From Shinella pollutisoli (lineage in GTDB: Bacteria > Pseudomonadota > Alphaproteobacteria > Rhizobiales > Rhizobiaceae), in contig NZ_JANFDG010000005.1 of NCBI RefSeq assembly GCF_024609765.1, forward strand, positions 1-64,000: a stretch of DNA of 64,000 bases, in the 5' to 3' direction. Shown here piece by piece: positions 25,757 through 34,453 of the stretch; the stretch's first letter is position 1, and each line of letters begins with the position of its first letter. Under the pieces are notes generated by a model. That model searched no databases, was not told where the DNA came from, and saw only the letters and a program-made list of their open reading frames with translations. The position numbers and the translations under genes were made by a program.

Positions 25757-27139
25757 TCACGTCACCCGCACGTAGCTCGTCATGCCGGTCTTCTGGTGCT
25801 CGATGATGTGGCAATGGAACACCCAGTCGCCAACATTGTCGGCGACGAGCGCGAGCTGCACCTTCTCGTCCGGCAGGATGAGATAGGTGTCGGAGAAATG
25901 CGGGCGCAGCACCTGCTTGCTGGAGTTCATCGGCCGGAAGACGAGGCCGTGCAGGTGCAGGGGATGCGCCTGCGGCGTCGGGTTCTCGACGTTGAAGACA
26001 TAGGTGCGGCCGGCCTTCATCTCGGCGAGCGGCGCGGTCGGGTCGCCCGTGTCGTCGGCCCACGGCACCTTGTTGATCGCCCAGAAATTGTAGCCGAGCG
26101 AGCCGCAGATGCCGTCCTTCGGCCGCTCCTCGGCGGACGCGCTGAGGACGAAGGGGATCTCCGTGGCGGCGGACAGATCGGGCTCGGCAAGCGGATTGGC
26201 GGCAAGCGCGGAGAGGTCGCGGACGTCGCGCTTCAGCGGGCTGCCGACGGCGCGGAAGGTGGCGAGCGTCGCCGGCTTCGTGCCGCGCAGGTCGCGCAGC
26301 GCCGCGACAGCGCCCTCGGCATCCGGCATCCTGAGGCAGAGGTCGAGCCGCTGGCCGGGGCCGACCAGCAGCCTGTCGAGCGCGAAGCGTTCGGCGACGG
26401 GATTGCCGTCGAGCGCGATCACTTGCGCCTGCGCGCCCTCGACGACGAGCGAGAGGATGCGCGTCACGTCGGTCGCGGCGAGCCTCAGCCGCACCAGCCC
26501 GCCGGCCGGCGCGTCATATTGCGGGGACTGGCGCCAGTTCGCCGTGCGCACCGTGCCGAAGGTGCCCGCGCGCGCGGCGTCGCGCGGCTTGAACTGGGCG
26601 ATGAACTGGCCGTCGCCGCCGAGCCGCCAGTCGCGCAGGTTGAGGACGATCTCGGCGTCGAAGGCGGGATCGGCCGGGTCCTCCACCACGACGACGCCGG
26701 CAAGGCCGCGGCCGATCTGCGTCAGCGTGTTGCAATGGGGATGGTACCAGAAGGTCCCGGCGTCCGGGGGCGTGAAGGCATAGTCGAAGCCGTCGCCGGG
26801 ATAGACGTAGGGCTGGGTGAGGAAGGGCACGCCGTCCATGCCGTTATCGATGCGCAGCCCGTGCCAGTGCACGGTGGTGGGCTCGTCGAGCGCGTTGTCG
26901 AGCCTGAGCGAGAAGGGTGCGCCGCGCGTCATGCGCAGCACCGGCGGGACCTCGCCGTCGCCGTAGGTCATGGCGCCGCGGGTCGGCGCCCCGTCGGTGA
27001 TCAGCGCCTCGGTCGGCCGCGCGGCAAGCGTCGTCGTGCTCCGCGCCGCGGCGCCGGAGAAGCGCCCGGCAAGGGCGAGCCCGCCCGCATAGGCGCCGGC
27101 GACGAGCGCGCCCTTGAGAAGCGTGCGTCTCTTCAGCAT
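25757..27139 (-). CDS. Tat-exported multicopper oxidase (CueO/laccase-like)
   Basis: The protein has 460 residues. A twin-arginine signal (LKRRTLLKGALVAGAYAGG) directs a folded, copper-loaded enzyme to the periplasm. All four copper motifs are present: HWHGLRI and WYHPHCNT in domain 1, HPLHLHGLVF and HCHIIEHQKTGM in domain 3. These supply the type 1 site and the type 2/3 trinuclear cluster, with methionine as the type 1 axial ligand. AGGAG precedes the ATG. Such oxidases take electrons from Cu(I), Fe(II) or phenols and reduce oxygen. Copper tolerance is likely but not shown, since no cus/cop genes are adjacent. There is no methionine-rich insert of the enteric CueO type. Confidence 0.9.
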   Translation of the reverse strand: MLKRRTLLKGALVAGAYAGGLALAGRFSGAAARSTTTLAARPTEALITDGAPTRGAMTYGDGEVPPVLRMTRGAPFSLRLDNALDEPTTVHWHGLRIDNGMDGVPFLTQPYVYPGDGFDYAFTPPDAGTFWYHPHCNTLTQIGRGLAGVVVVEDPADPAFDAEIVLNLRDWRLGGDGQFIAQFKPRDAARAGTFGTVRTANWRQSPQYDAPAGGLVRLRLAATDVTRILSLVVEGAQAQVIALDGNPVAERFALDRLLVGPGQRLDLCLRMPDAEGAVAALRDLRGTKPATLATFRAVGSPLKRDVRDLSALAANPLAEPDLSAATEIPFVLSASAEERPKDGICGSLGYNFWAINKVPWADDTGDPTAPLAEMKAGRTYVFNVENPTPQAHPLHLHGLVFRPMNSSKQVLRPHFSDTYLILPDEKVQLALVADNVGDWVFHCHIIEHQKTGMTSYVRVT

Positions 27140-27213
27140 GGTGGTCTCCTCTGGCTGCCGCCCCTTCTTAAACCTGAGCGGAACCGTCAGCAATGCTGTC
27201 ACTTCGCCGCAGC

Positions 27214-28461
27214 TCAGCGCTTGCGGTCGCGTTCCTTCTCGGCGGCGGCGGCGAGCTTGTTGAAGAAGAAGGAGGTGCGCAGCAGCGTGCGGAAGCGGCT
27301 GCGCCGCTCGTCGCCGGCGGGCACGGCCGGCCGCGCGCCCATGCGCAGCACCGTATAGGCCATGAAGGCGGCGAGCACGACGGCGGTGTAGAGGAACAGC
27401 GCCTGCGGCCCGAACAGGTCGAGCAGGATCGAGGCGAAGAGCGGCCCGATGATCGCCCCGCACGACCAGAAGAACAGAAGGCCGGCCGAGACCAGCGCGT
27501 GCTCGCCGTCGGCCGCGTGGTCGTTGGCATGCGCCGAGCAGAGCGAATAGAGCGGCATGGCGAAGGCGCCGAAGACGAAGATGCCGGCGAGATTCAGCCA
27601 TTCGTCGGAGCCGGCGAGGAAGGCGAGGAAGAGGGCCGCGAGCATCGAGCCGAGCGTCGAGACGATGATGACGATCCGCCGGTCGAGCCGGTCGGAATAG
27701 ATGCCGAGCGGATATTGCAGCACCACGCCGCCGACGATGCCGGCGCTCATGAAGCTGGCGATGGCGGTAACGGAGAGGCCGATCTCGTGCGCGTAGATCG
27801 GCCCGAGGTTGCGGAAGGCGGCGTTGGTCAGGCCGACGACGATACAGCCGATGGTGGCGAGCGGCGAGATGTTCCAGAGTTTCTTGACGTCGAAGCGGAT
27901 CGCCTCCGGCACGGTGGGGCTGGAGCGGTCGGCAAGCGAGATCGGCACGAGCGACAGCGTCAGCGCCATGGAGATGATGGCGAAGAGCTGGAAGCCGCCG
28001 ATGCCGACGCCGGGGATGAGATATTGCGCCGCCGTCACCGAGCCGAGGTCGACGAGGCGGTAGATGGAGAGCGTGCGCGCGCGGTTGGAATTGGTGACGG
28101 CGGCGTTGAGCCAGCTTTCGACGGTGGCGAAGAGGCCTGCGAAGCAGATGCCGGAGACGAGCCGCATCGCGAACCAGAAGAGGGGATCGATGACGAGCAC
28201 CATCGACAGCGCCGCCGACGCGGCGATCGCCGCCATGGCCGAGAAGGCGCGGATATGCCCGATCGCCCTCAGCACGCGGGTGACGTAGACGCAGCCGATG
28301 GCGAAGCCGATGCTGTAGCCGGCGCCGACGAGGCCGATCAGCGAGGTGGAGAATCCCTCCTCGGCGGCCCTGAGCGAGATGAACGTCCCCTGCAGGCCGT
28401 TGCCTCCGATGAGGATGCCGGCGGTGACGAGGAGGGGAATCAGGGGGCGAATCTGCGACAT
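27214..28461 (-). CDS. Major facilitator superfamily transporter (YcaD-like)
   Basis: The protein has 415 residues and twelve predicted membrane helices. The start MSQIRPLIPLLVTAG is chosen because the residues upstream are proline/arginine-rich and polar. The loop between helices 2 and 3 reads GCVYVTRVLRAIGHIRAF, in the place of the usual MFS GxLaDrxGrk motif, and the second half repeats it as QYPLGIYSDRLDRRIVI. It resembles the YcaD-type uncharacterised carriers. Substrate is unknown. It is co-directional with the multicopper oxidase gene and divergent from the unknown gene at 28584. Confidence 0.85.
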   Translation of the reverse strand: MSQIRPLIPLLVTAGILIGGNGLQGTFISLRAAEEGFSTSLIGLVGAGYSIGFAIGCVYVTRVLRAIGHIRAFSAMAAIAASAALSMVLVIDPLFWFAMRLVSGICFAGLFATVESWLNAAVTNSNRARTLSIYRLVDLGSVTAAQYLIPGVGIGGFQLFAIISMALTLSLVPISLADRSSPTVPEAIRFDVKKLWNISPLATIGCIVVGLTNAAFRNLGPIYAHEIGLSVTAIASFMSAGIVGGVVLQYPLGIYSDRLDRRIVIIVSTLGSMLAALFLAFLAGSDEWLNLAGIFVFGAFAMPLYSLCSAHANDHAADGEHALVSAGLLFFWSCGAIIGPLFASILLDLFGPQALFLYTAVVLAAFMAYTVLRMGARPAVPAGDERRSRFRTLLRTSFFFNKLAAAAEKERDRKR

Positions 28462-28583
28462 GCCGGCACTATGGCTGAGGATTTCCGGAATGGGAGAGGG
28501 CAGGCGGCCCGGAGGGACGGAATGACCCGTTCCGGGCCGGAATTGTTGCGCCCGGCCGCCCCGCGGCGATAGCATGGCCGTCC

Positions 28584-29786
28584 ATGTCTTCCACGAGGGC
28601 GCAGGATCGGCTTGCGATGGACGAGAAAACGCATTCCCGCGTCGGAAAGACGATATGGATCCCGCCCGAGCGGATCCATGTCGAGCCCGACCTCATCCCG
28701 GACCCGCAGTATTCCCGGTTGTTCTCGGGGCACTTCATGGGCCTCGTCGATGTCGGCCTCACGAGGATGCGGATCGATGACATCACGCCGGGCTTCTATC
28801 TGTGGGAGGCCGGCGAGGTCCGGCACGTCCTGCAGTTCGACGAGCGCGCCGTTCCCAACAGCGTCGCCCGGATCAGGCGGGGGTTCCGCCCCTTGCTGGA
28901 AATCTACTGGAATCCGCTCTGCCCGAAACCGTCGAAATGGGTCTGCCCCGACGACGAGGTCTCGTTCTTCGCCTATCGCGAGCTCAACATCAAATGGGTG
29001 CCCTGCGCCATCTACAAGCCTCCCGCGGCAAGGAGCGCCCATGCCGTCGTGGTCCTGCACAAGGACGACGTGCTGACCTGCAGGAAGTGCATTCCCTCCC
29101 GCCAGAAGGCGTATCTCCCCGGCCTCGTGCCGGACGAGGAGCACAACCAGCCGCTCGTCCTCGACCGGTTGATGGGCTTCTGTGCGGAAAGCCGCGCCGC
29201 CCTGCGGGAGTTCCACCTCGGACCGGGCGGGGAGCTGCATTTCCACCAGATGCTCGACAGCCTGCTCCGGCGCCACGTGACGTCGCTGACCGTCATCCGG
29301 CAGCTCCTGTCGGATGGGCACCTGGAGCAGGCGTCCGCCATCGTCAGGATGGCCTACGAGGCCTTCCTGAATCTCTACGTGGACTGGCTCAGCCCCGAAT
29401 TCATCGGTCCGCGCATGCAGATATTCAGCCGCCTCGAAACCCGACTCCGGGAGCCGAAGAGCAGCGAGAACGCGCGCAGCCGGGAGGAGCTGGCGCACGC
29501 CCTCGGCGGGTTCGACGGCCTCTTCCGGAGCACGCGGCGCAAGGCGCACATCTCGCCGCTCGGAGACATGTTCCACGACATCACCTATCCGCGCCTGTCC
29601 TCGGTCGTGCACCAGCACTACGGCCACCTGGAGCAGGATACGGTGGATTTCGATTCCGAGGCCGAGCCGCCGGAGCCCGAGCTGGTTCGGGTCCTCTACC
29701 GCTGGATCGACGTGATAACGACGTCGATCCTCCTCATCGTCCAGAACGAGGTCGGCAAGCCGATCGACGCGCCGGACAGGGCCTGA
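28584..29786 (+). CDS. Unrecognised two-domain protein with a ParB/sulfiredoxin-like N-terminal pattern
   Basis: The protein has 400 residues. I do not recognise it. The N-terminal about 140 residues have a helix, then a run ending [19 protein letters not shown], which resembles the DGHHR...AxRELGIxxVP stretch of ParB-N/sulfiredoxin folds but with the catalytic residues replaced. This is a pattern resemblance, not a homology claim. The middle has two CxxC-like pairs (CRKC) and a charged linker. The C-terminal half is helical with [20 protein letters not shown] and [14 protein letters not shown], similar in style to DUF5677-type helical domains. Codon use resembles its neighbours. The start could be 33 bases further in (MDEKTHS). 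Neighbours give no functional hint. Confidence 0.6.
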   Translation: MSSTRAQDRLAMDEKTHSRVGKTIWIPPERIHVEPDLIPDPQYSRLFSGHFMGLVDVGLTRMRIDDITPGFYLWEAGEVRHVLQFDERAVPNSVARIRRGFRPLLEIYWNPLCPKPSKWVCPDDEVSFFAYRELNIKWVPCAIYKPPAARSAHAVVVLHKDDVLTCRKCIPSRQKAYLPGLVPDEEHNQPLVLDRLMGFCAESRAALREFHLGPGGELHFHQMLDSLLRRHVTSLTVIRQLLSDGHLEQASAIVRMAYEAFLNLYVDWLSPEFIGPRMQIFSRLETRLREPKSSENARSREELAHALGGFDGLFRSTRRKAHISPLGDMFHDITYPRLSSVVHQHYGHLEQDTVDFDSEAEPPEPELVRVLYRWIDVITTSILLIVQNEVGKPIDAPDRA

Positions 29787-29817
29787 GCGCGGCCGCCCCG
29801 GCAAAAGACCCGCCAGC

Positions 29818-29846
29818 CTTGACAAATCGAGCCGACCATGCGCTTT
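29818..29846 (+). promoter_or_regulatory. Candidate aspS promoter
   Basis: CTTGAC (29818-29823) is a perfect rhizobial -35 element. The sequence 17 bases on (CGCTTT) matches the CTATAT -10 consensus in only three of six positions. The -35 box makes this a likely promoter region, but the -10 assignment is weak. Confidence 0.3.
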
Positions 29847-29917
29847 TCCGCGCGACTTTCGCGACGTTGCCGCGTGGGGCTTCCCCGGCGCGGCCATCAG
29901 CATTTCAGGATAAGACG

Positions 29918-31705
29918 ATGCATCGCTACCGCAGCCACACCTGCGCCGCCCTCCGCAAGTCCGACGTCGGCGGGACCGTCCGCCTCTCGGGCTGGGTCCA
30001 CCGCGTCCGCGACCACGGCGGCGTGCTCTTCATCGACCTGCGCGACCATTACGGCATCACCCAGGTCGTGGCCGACCCGGACTCGAAGGCCTTCAAGCTG
30101 GCCGAGACCGTGCGCGGCGAATGGGTGATCCGCGTCGACGGCCTCGTCAAGGCGCGGACCGAAGAGACGGTCAACAGGAACATGCCGACCGGCGAGGTGG
30201 AGCTCTACGCGCAGGAGATCGAGGTGCTGTCGGCGGCGAAGGAGCTGCCGCTGCCGGTCTTCGGCGAGCCGGACTATCCGGAGGACGTGCGCCTGAAATA
30301 CCGCTTCCTGGATCTCCGCCGCGAGACGCTCCACCGCAACATCGTCAAGCGCACGCAGATCATCGCCGCCATGCGCCGCGAGATGAACGGTGCCGGCTTC
30401 GGCGAATACGCGACCCCGATCCTGACGGCCTCCTCGCCGGAGGGCGCGCGCGACTTCCTCGTGCCGTCGCGCATCCACGAGGGCAAGTTCTTCGCCCTGC
30501 CGCAGGCGCCGCAGCAGTACAAGCAGCTCCTGATGGTCGCGGGCTTCGACCGCTATTTCCAGATCGCCCCCTGCTTCCGCGACGAGGACCCGCGCGCCGA
30601 CCGGCTGCCGGGCGAGTTCTACCAGCTCGACCTGGAGATGAGCTTCGTCACCCAGGAGGACATCTGGGAGACGGTCGAGCCGGTGATGACCCGCGTCTTC
30701 GAGGAGTTCGCCGACGGCAAGCCGGTGACGAACGACTGGCCGCGCATCCCCTATGACGAGGCGATCCGCAAATACGGCTCCGACAAGCCGGACCTGCGCA
30801 ACCCGATCGTCATGCAGGCCGTGACCGACCATTTCGCCGGCTCCGGCTTCAAGGTCTTCGCCAACATGATCGCGTCCAACCCGAAGGTCGAGGTCTGGGC
30901 GATCCCCGCGAAGACCGGCGGTTCCCGCGCCTTCTGCGACCGCATGAACGCCTGGGCGCAGAGCCAGGGCCAGCCGGGCCTCGGCTATATCTTCTGGCGC
31001 AAGGAGGGCGAGAAGCTCGAGGGCGCCGGCCCGCTCGCCAAGAACATCGGCGAGGAGCGCACCGAGGCGATCCGCACGCAGCTCGGTCTCGACGACGGCG
31101 ACGCCTGCTTCTTCGTCGCCGGCGACCCGGCCAAGTTCCACAGGTTCGCGGGCGAGGCGCGCACCCGCGCCGGCGAGGAGCTGAACCTCGTCGACCGCGA
31201 CCGCTTCGAGTGCTGCTGGATCGTCGACTTCCCCTTCTACGAGTGGAACGAGGACGAGAAGAAGGTCGACTTCGCCCACAATCCCTTCTCGATGCCGCAG
31301 GGCGGGCTGGAGGCGCTGGAGGGCGAGGATCCGCTTTCCATCAAGGCCTACCAGTACGACGCCGTCTGCAACGGCTTCGAGATCGCCTCGGGCTCGATCC
31401 GTAACCAGTCGCCGGAGCTGATGGTCAAGGCCTTCGAGAAGGTCGGCCTGTCGCAGGCGGACGTCGAGGAGCGTTTCGGCGGCCTCTACCGCGCCTTCCA
31501 GTACGGCGCGCCCCCGCACGGCGGCTGCGCCTTCGGCATCGACCGCGTCGTCATGCTGCTCGTCGGCGCGAAGAACCTCCGCGAGATCTCGCTCTTCCCG
31601 ATGAACCAGCAGGCGCAGGACCTGCTGATGGGCGCGCCGAGCCCCGCGACGCCGACGCAACTGCGCGAGCTGGCGCTGCGCGTGGTGCCGTCGAAGAAGG
31701 ACTGA
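29918..31705 (+). CDS. aspS: Aspartyl-tRNA synthetase
   Basis: This 595-residue class IIb synthetase charges tRNA-Asp, and in alphaproteobacteria with an amidotransferase possibly also tRNA-Asn. The N-terminal OB fold ([27 protein letters not shown]) is followed by class II motif 1, motif 2 ([19 protein letters not shown]) and motif 3 ([11 protein letters not shown]), with a bacterial-type insertion domain between. CAGGA sits eight bases before the ATG. Length is normal for the bacterial enzyme. Confidence 0.96.
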   Translation: MHRYRSHTCAALRKSDVGGTVRLSGWVHRVRDHGGVLFIDLRDHYGITQVVADPDSKAFKLAETVRGEWVIRVDGLVKARTEETVNRNMPTGEVELYAQEIEVLSAAKELPLPVFGEPDYPEDVRLKYRFLDLRRETLHRNIVKRTQIIAAMRREMNGAGFGEYATPILTASSPEGARDFLVPSRIHEGKFFALPQAPQQYKQLLMVAGFDRYFQIAPCFRDEDPRADRLPGEFYQLDLEMSFVTQEDIWETVEPVMTRVFEEFADGKPVTNDWPRIPYDEAIRKYGSDKPDLRNPIVMQAVTDHFAGSGFKVFANMIASNPKVEVWAIPAKTGGSRAFCDRMNAWAQSQGQPGLGYIFWRKEGEKLEGAGPLAKNIGEERTEAIRTQLGLDDGDACFFVAGDPAKFHRFAGEARTRAGEELNLVDRDRFECCWIVDFPFYEWNEDEKKVDFAHNPFSMPQGGLEALEGEDPLSIKAYQYDAVCNGFEIASGSIRNQSPELMVKAFEKVGLSQADVEERFGGLYRAFQYGAPPHGGCAFGIDRVVMLLVGAKNLREISLFPMNQQAQDLLMGAPSPATPTQLRELALRVVPSKKD

Positions 31706-31718
31706 GGGCGCTCGGGGA

Positions 31719-31840
31719 TTGCCCCTCATCCGGCTGCCGCCACCTTCTCCCCGCAGGCGGGGAGAAGGGGAAAACGGTGCGCCCATCGTTCCTCGCCCCG
31801 CTTGGGGGAGAGGATGCCGGCAGGCAGGTGAGGGGCTAAG
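31719..31840. repeat. Large imperfect palindromic repeat downstream of aspS
   Basis: The left part (CCCCTCATCC, then a CTTCTCCCC/GGGGAGAAG hairpin at about 31741-31770) and the right part (GGGGGAGAGG...GGTGAGGGGC, 31803-31840) are reverse complements of each other with mismatches, so the whole 122 bases can fold as one structure. It belongs to the same family as the purM-perM mosaic. It lies between convergent aspS and the acyltransferase gene and may act as a terminator for both. Confidence 0.65.
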
Positions 31841-31849
31841 CCGCCCGCC

Positions 31850-32854
31850 TCACAGCGGCCGCAGCGAATTATCCAAAAAGTACCATTGATCGAGATGCGC
31901 CCGCACGATCGGCTCGACCGCGGCGTTGAGGAGGAGCATGTCCTCGACCGCCCGCTCGCCGGGCTTTTCCTCCGGCGGCAGCTTGATCGCCGGGAGCGCA
32001 TGGGCCTCGAAGCGGAAGCCGTCGGTGCGGATGTTGTACCAGGGGCAGATCGTCGCCCCGGTCATGCGGGCGAGGCGGACGACGAGGGCGATGTTGCCCT
32101 CCATGTGCGGCGGCCGGCCGAAGAAGGGGCCGCGGATCACCGTGGCGAAGCCCTCGTCGCAGAAGGCGCTGACGACGCCGCCCTCGCGCAGGATCTTCAC
32201 CGCCGGGCGCACGCCCTGGAAGCCGGGCGGCAGGAAGTTGAGGCCCGCCTTGCGGCGCACGCGCTCGGCGATCCACGCCTTGGCCCGGCCGACCGGCGGC
32301 ACGTAGAAGGCGTGCGGCGACACGCCGATCCTCTGCAGGATGATCGGGCCGATCTCCCAGTTGCCGAGGTGCAGGCCGACGATGATCGTCGGTCCCTCGC
32401 GCGTCGCCTTCTCGATGATCTCCAGCCCGTGCAGGCTGATGCGCTCCGGGTGCCTGGCGATGCGGTTGACGACGGAGAACTCCGTCATCAGCCGGCCCTG
32501 CGCCTTGCAGTTCTCGACGAGCAGGGCCTCCTGCCCGGCCGGCGAGAGATCGGGGCGGAGCTGGCGGATCGTGGCGCGCGCGCGCTTCTCGGCTCGTCTG
32601 TGGAAGCGCGGGATTGCATAGACGCCGAGCTTCGCGCCGAAGGCCGAGCAGGCGTCCATCGGCAGGAGCTTCATCGAGAAATGGCCCAGCAGATTGGCGG
32701 CGTTCCAGAGGTTGTCGTGCACCCAGTGGCGCAGGAACGCCTTGCGCTCCTCGCCGCCCGCCAGGAAGGCGCGAAGCCCCGGCCGGTCGCGGCGGGTGAA
32801 GATCCACGCCCTGCGGCGCGAGACGGGTCGCGGCTTCGCGCTCTCCTCCGTCAT
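31850..32854 (-). CDS. Lipid A / lysophospholipid acyltransferase of the LpxL (HtrB) family
   Basis: The protein has 334 residues. The catalytic HxxxxE of the LPLAT fold is H162-E167 in GLHLGNWEIGP. The acyl-chain-binding motifs follow (VPPVGRAKAW, PGFQGVRPAVKILREGGVVSAFCDEG, GPFFGRPPHMEGNIAL). It fits enzymes that add a secondary acyl chain to lipid A from acyl-ACP at the inner membrane, though rhizobia carry several paralogues with different substrates. The ATG overlaps the P450 stop as ATGA, so it is translationally coupled to a cytochrome P450 gene, an unusual partner for this family. Confidence 0.85.
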   Translation of the reverse strand: MTEESAKPRPVSRRRAWIFTRRDRPGLRAFLAGGEERKAFLRHWVHDNLWNAANLLGHFSMKLLPMDACSAFGAKLGVYAIPRFHRRAEKRARATIRQLRPDLSPAGQEALLVENCKAQGRLMTEFSVVNRIARHPERISLHGLEIIEKATREGPTIIVGLHLGNWEIGPIILQRIGVSPHAFYVPPVGRAKAWIAERVRRKAGLNFLPPGFQGVRPAVKILREGGVVSAFCDEGFATVIRGPFFGRPPHMEGNIALVVRLARMTGATICPWYNIRTDGFRFEAHALPAIKLPPEEKPGERAVEDMLLLNAAVEPIVRAHLDQWYFLDNSLRPL

Positions 32855-34266
32855 GCCGCCCTCCGTTCCAGCGTCACGGGCAGGCCGCCGCGCGGGCGCA
32901 GCGTCAGCCGGCACATCGGCTCGACCTTGTGCGTTTCGGCCACCCGCACGCGAAAGCGCTGGGCGAGGATGGCGAGGCACAGCACCGCCTCGGTGAGGCC
33001 GAAATGCAGGCCCGGGCAGACGCGCGGGCCGCTCGCGAAGGGGATGTAGCTGTAGGGCGTCGGCCGCTTGCCGCCCATGAAGCGCTCGGGGCGGAATTCG
33101 TGCGGCGCCGTGAACAGGCTCGGCGTGCGGTGCAGCAGCCACGGCACGATCAGGATCAGCGAGCCGGGGGCGACGTCGATGTCGCCGATCGTGTCGGCCT
33201 GCTTGTTCTGCCGGGCGAGGATCGGCACCGGCGGATAGAGCCGGAGCGATTCCTCGATCACCGCCTTGCACCATTCGAGCCGGGGCACGTCGTCGATGGT
33301 CGGCGCGCGGCCGCCGCAGACGCGGTCGAGCTCCGCATGCACGGCGCGCTCGACCCAGGGCGCGCGGGACAGCAGATACCAGGCCCAGGTGAGGGTGGCG
33401 GCGGTGGTCTCGTGGCCGGCCATGAAGATCGTCGCCGCCTCGTTGCGCAGCGCCACCACGTCGAGCTTCAGCTCGGGGCTCCGCTGCTGGCGGCGGATCA
33501 GGAGCTCGACCATGGAATTGTGGTCGCCGCGCCCGGCGAGGTGATCCTCCACCACCTTGTCGATGATGCGGTGCAGGCGCTTGACCGAGCGGCGCAGCGA
33601 CGGCGTGCGCAGGACCGGCAGGCCCTCGTCGAAGCCGATGAAATAGCCGAGGTTGATGGAATCGATCAGCGACTGGTAGCTGGTGAAGCTGTCGGTGACG
33701 GCGTTGGCGCTGTCCTCGCCGAGCTGGTTGCCGAAGACGCTGCGCGAGATGATCTCGGCCGTCAGCCCCGCCATCTCGTGCAGCACGTTGAGCGTCTGGC
33801 CCTCGGGAATCCCGGCCCAGCGCTCGACCAGCTCGCCCGCCGTCTTCTCCATGATCGGGCCGAAGGAGGGCACGCGGTTCATGTGGACGATGTCGGCGAC
33901 GAGGCCGCGCCGCTGCTTCCAGGTCTCGCCGTCGGAGATGAACAGCCCGTCGCCGAGGAGATATTCCAGCGCGCGGCGCATCTGCGGGCTCTTGCGCTCG
34001 AAGTTCTCGTGCCGCTTGACGACGACCTGGCGGATGAGCTCCGGCGAATTGACCAGCACCACCTGCCGGCCGAGGATGCGGATCTGCGACACCTTCTCGG
34101 CATAGTCGGTCGCGCGCCAGATCGACAGGAAGTCGGTGCGCGCCTGCAGGAGCAGCTTCAGCGGCTTGCCCGGCGGGCCGGAATAGTATTCGGCATGCGC
34201 CGGCTCGAAGGCCTCGTCGGACAGCACCTCCCTGAAGTTCACCGGTTGCTGGAGCCAGGAAAGCAT
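32851..34266 (-). CDS. Cytochrome P450
   Basis: The protein has 471 residues. The I-helix oxygen-activation motif is AGHETTAATL, the K-helix ExxR is ESLRLYPP, the meander precedes PERF, and the heme loop FASGPRVCPGLHFG places the thiolate ligand at C417. No membrane anchor precedes the catalytic domain, so it is a soluble bacterial P450. It would need a ferredoxin or flavodoxin partner that is not adjacent. AGHETT and the general layout recall the fatty-acid/alkane hydroxylating groups, but substrate cannot be assigned. It is coupled by a four-base overlap to the LpxL-type acyltransferase. The start MLSWLQQPVNF is the first with P450-like sequence; its Shine-Dalgarno is weak. Confidence 0.92.
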   Translation of the reverse strand: MLSWLQQPVNFREVLSDEAFEPAHAEYYSGPPGKPLKLLLQARTDFLSIWRATDYAEKVSQIRILGRQVVLVNSPELIRQVVVKRHENFERKSPQMRRALEYLLGDGLFISDGETWKQRRGLVADIVHMNRVPSFGPIMEKTAGELVERWAGIPEGQTLNVLHEMAGLTAEIISRSVFGNQLGEDSANAVTDSFTSYQSLIDSINLGYFIGFDEGLPVLRTPSLRRSVKRLHRIIDKVVEDHLAGRGDHNSMVELLIRRQQRSPELKLDVVALRNEAATIFMAGHETTAATLTWAWYLLSRAPWVERAVHAELDRVCGGRAPTIDDVPRLEWCKAVIEESLRLYPPVPILARQNKQADTIGDIDVAPGSLILIVPWLLHRTPSLFTAPHEFRPERFMGGKRPTPYSYIPFASGPRVCPGLHFGLTEAVLCLAILAQRFRVRVAETHKVEPMCRLTLRPRGGLPVTLERRAA

Positions 34267-34404
34267 GTCACGTCCATCTGCTTGACTGAAGCGATTCCGG
34301 CAAGGGTGTGCAGCGGTCTTGCGTCCGGAATTGCGGGAAAACACAAGCTTCCGGTTTAGCGCCCGGCGTCCGGCTGTCAACCGCCGACGTGCGATGCACA
34401 AGAG

Positions 34405-34431
34405 AAAAGCCCGGCGCGGGGCGCGCCGGGC
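34405..34431 (-). terminator. Intrinsic terminator of the secreted-protein gene
   Basis: A perfect 10-pair GC stem (34409-34418 against 34422-34431) with a three-base loop is followed, reading leftwards, by TTTT. It lies 23 bases past the stop of the gene at 34454. Confidence 0.8.
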
Positions 34432-34453
34432 GGAAAGGCCGGTCGCCGGCGTC

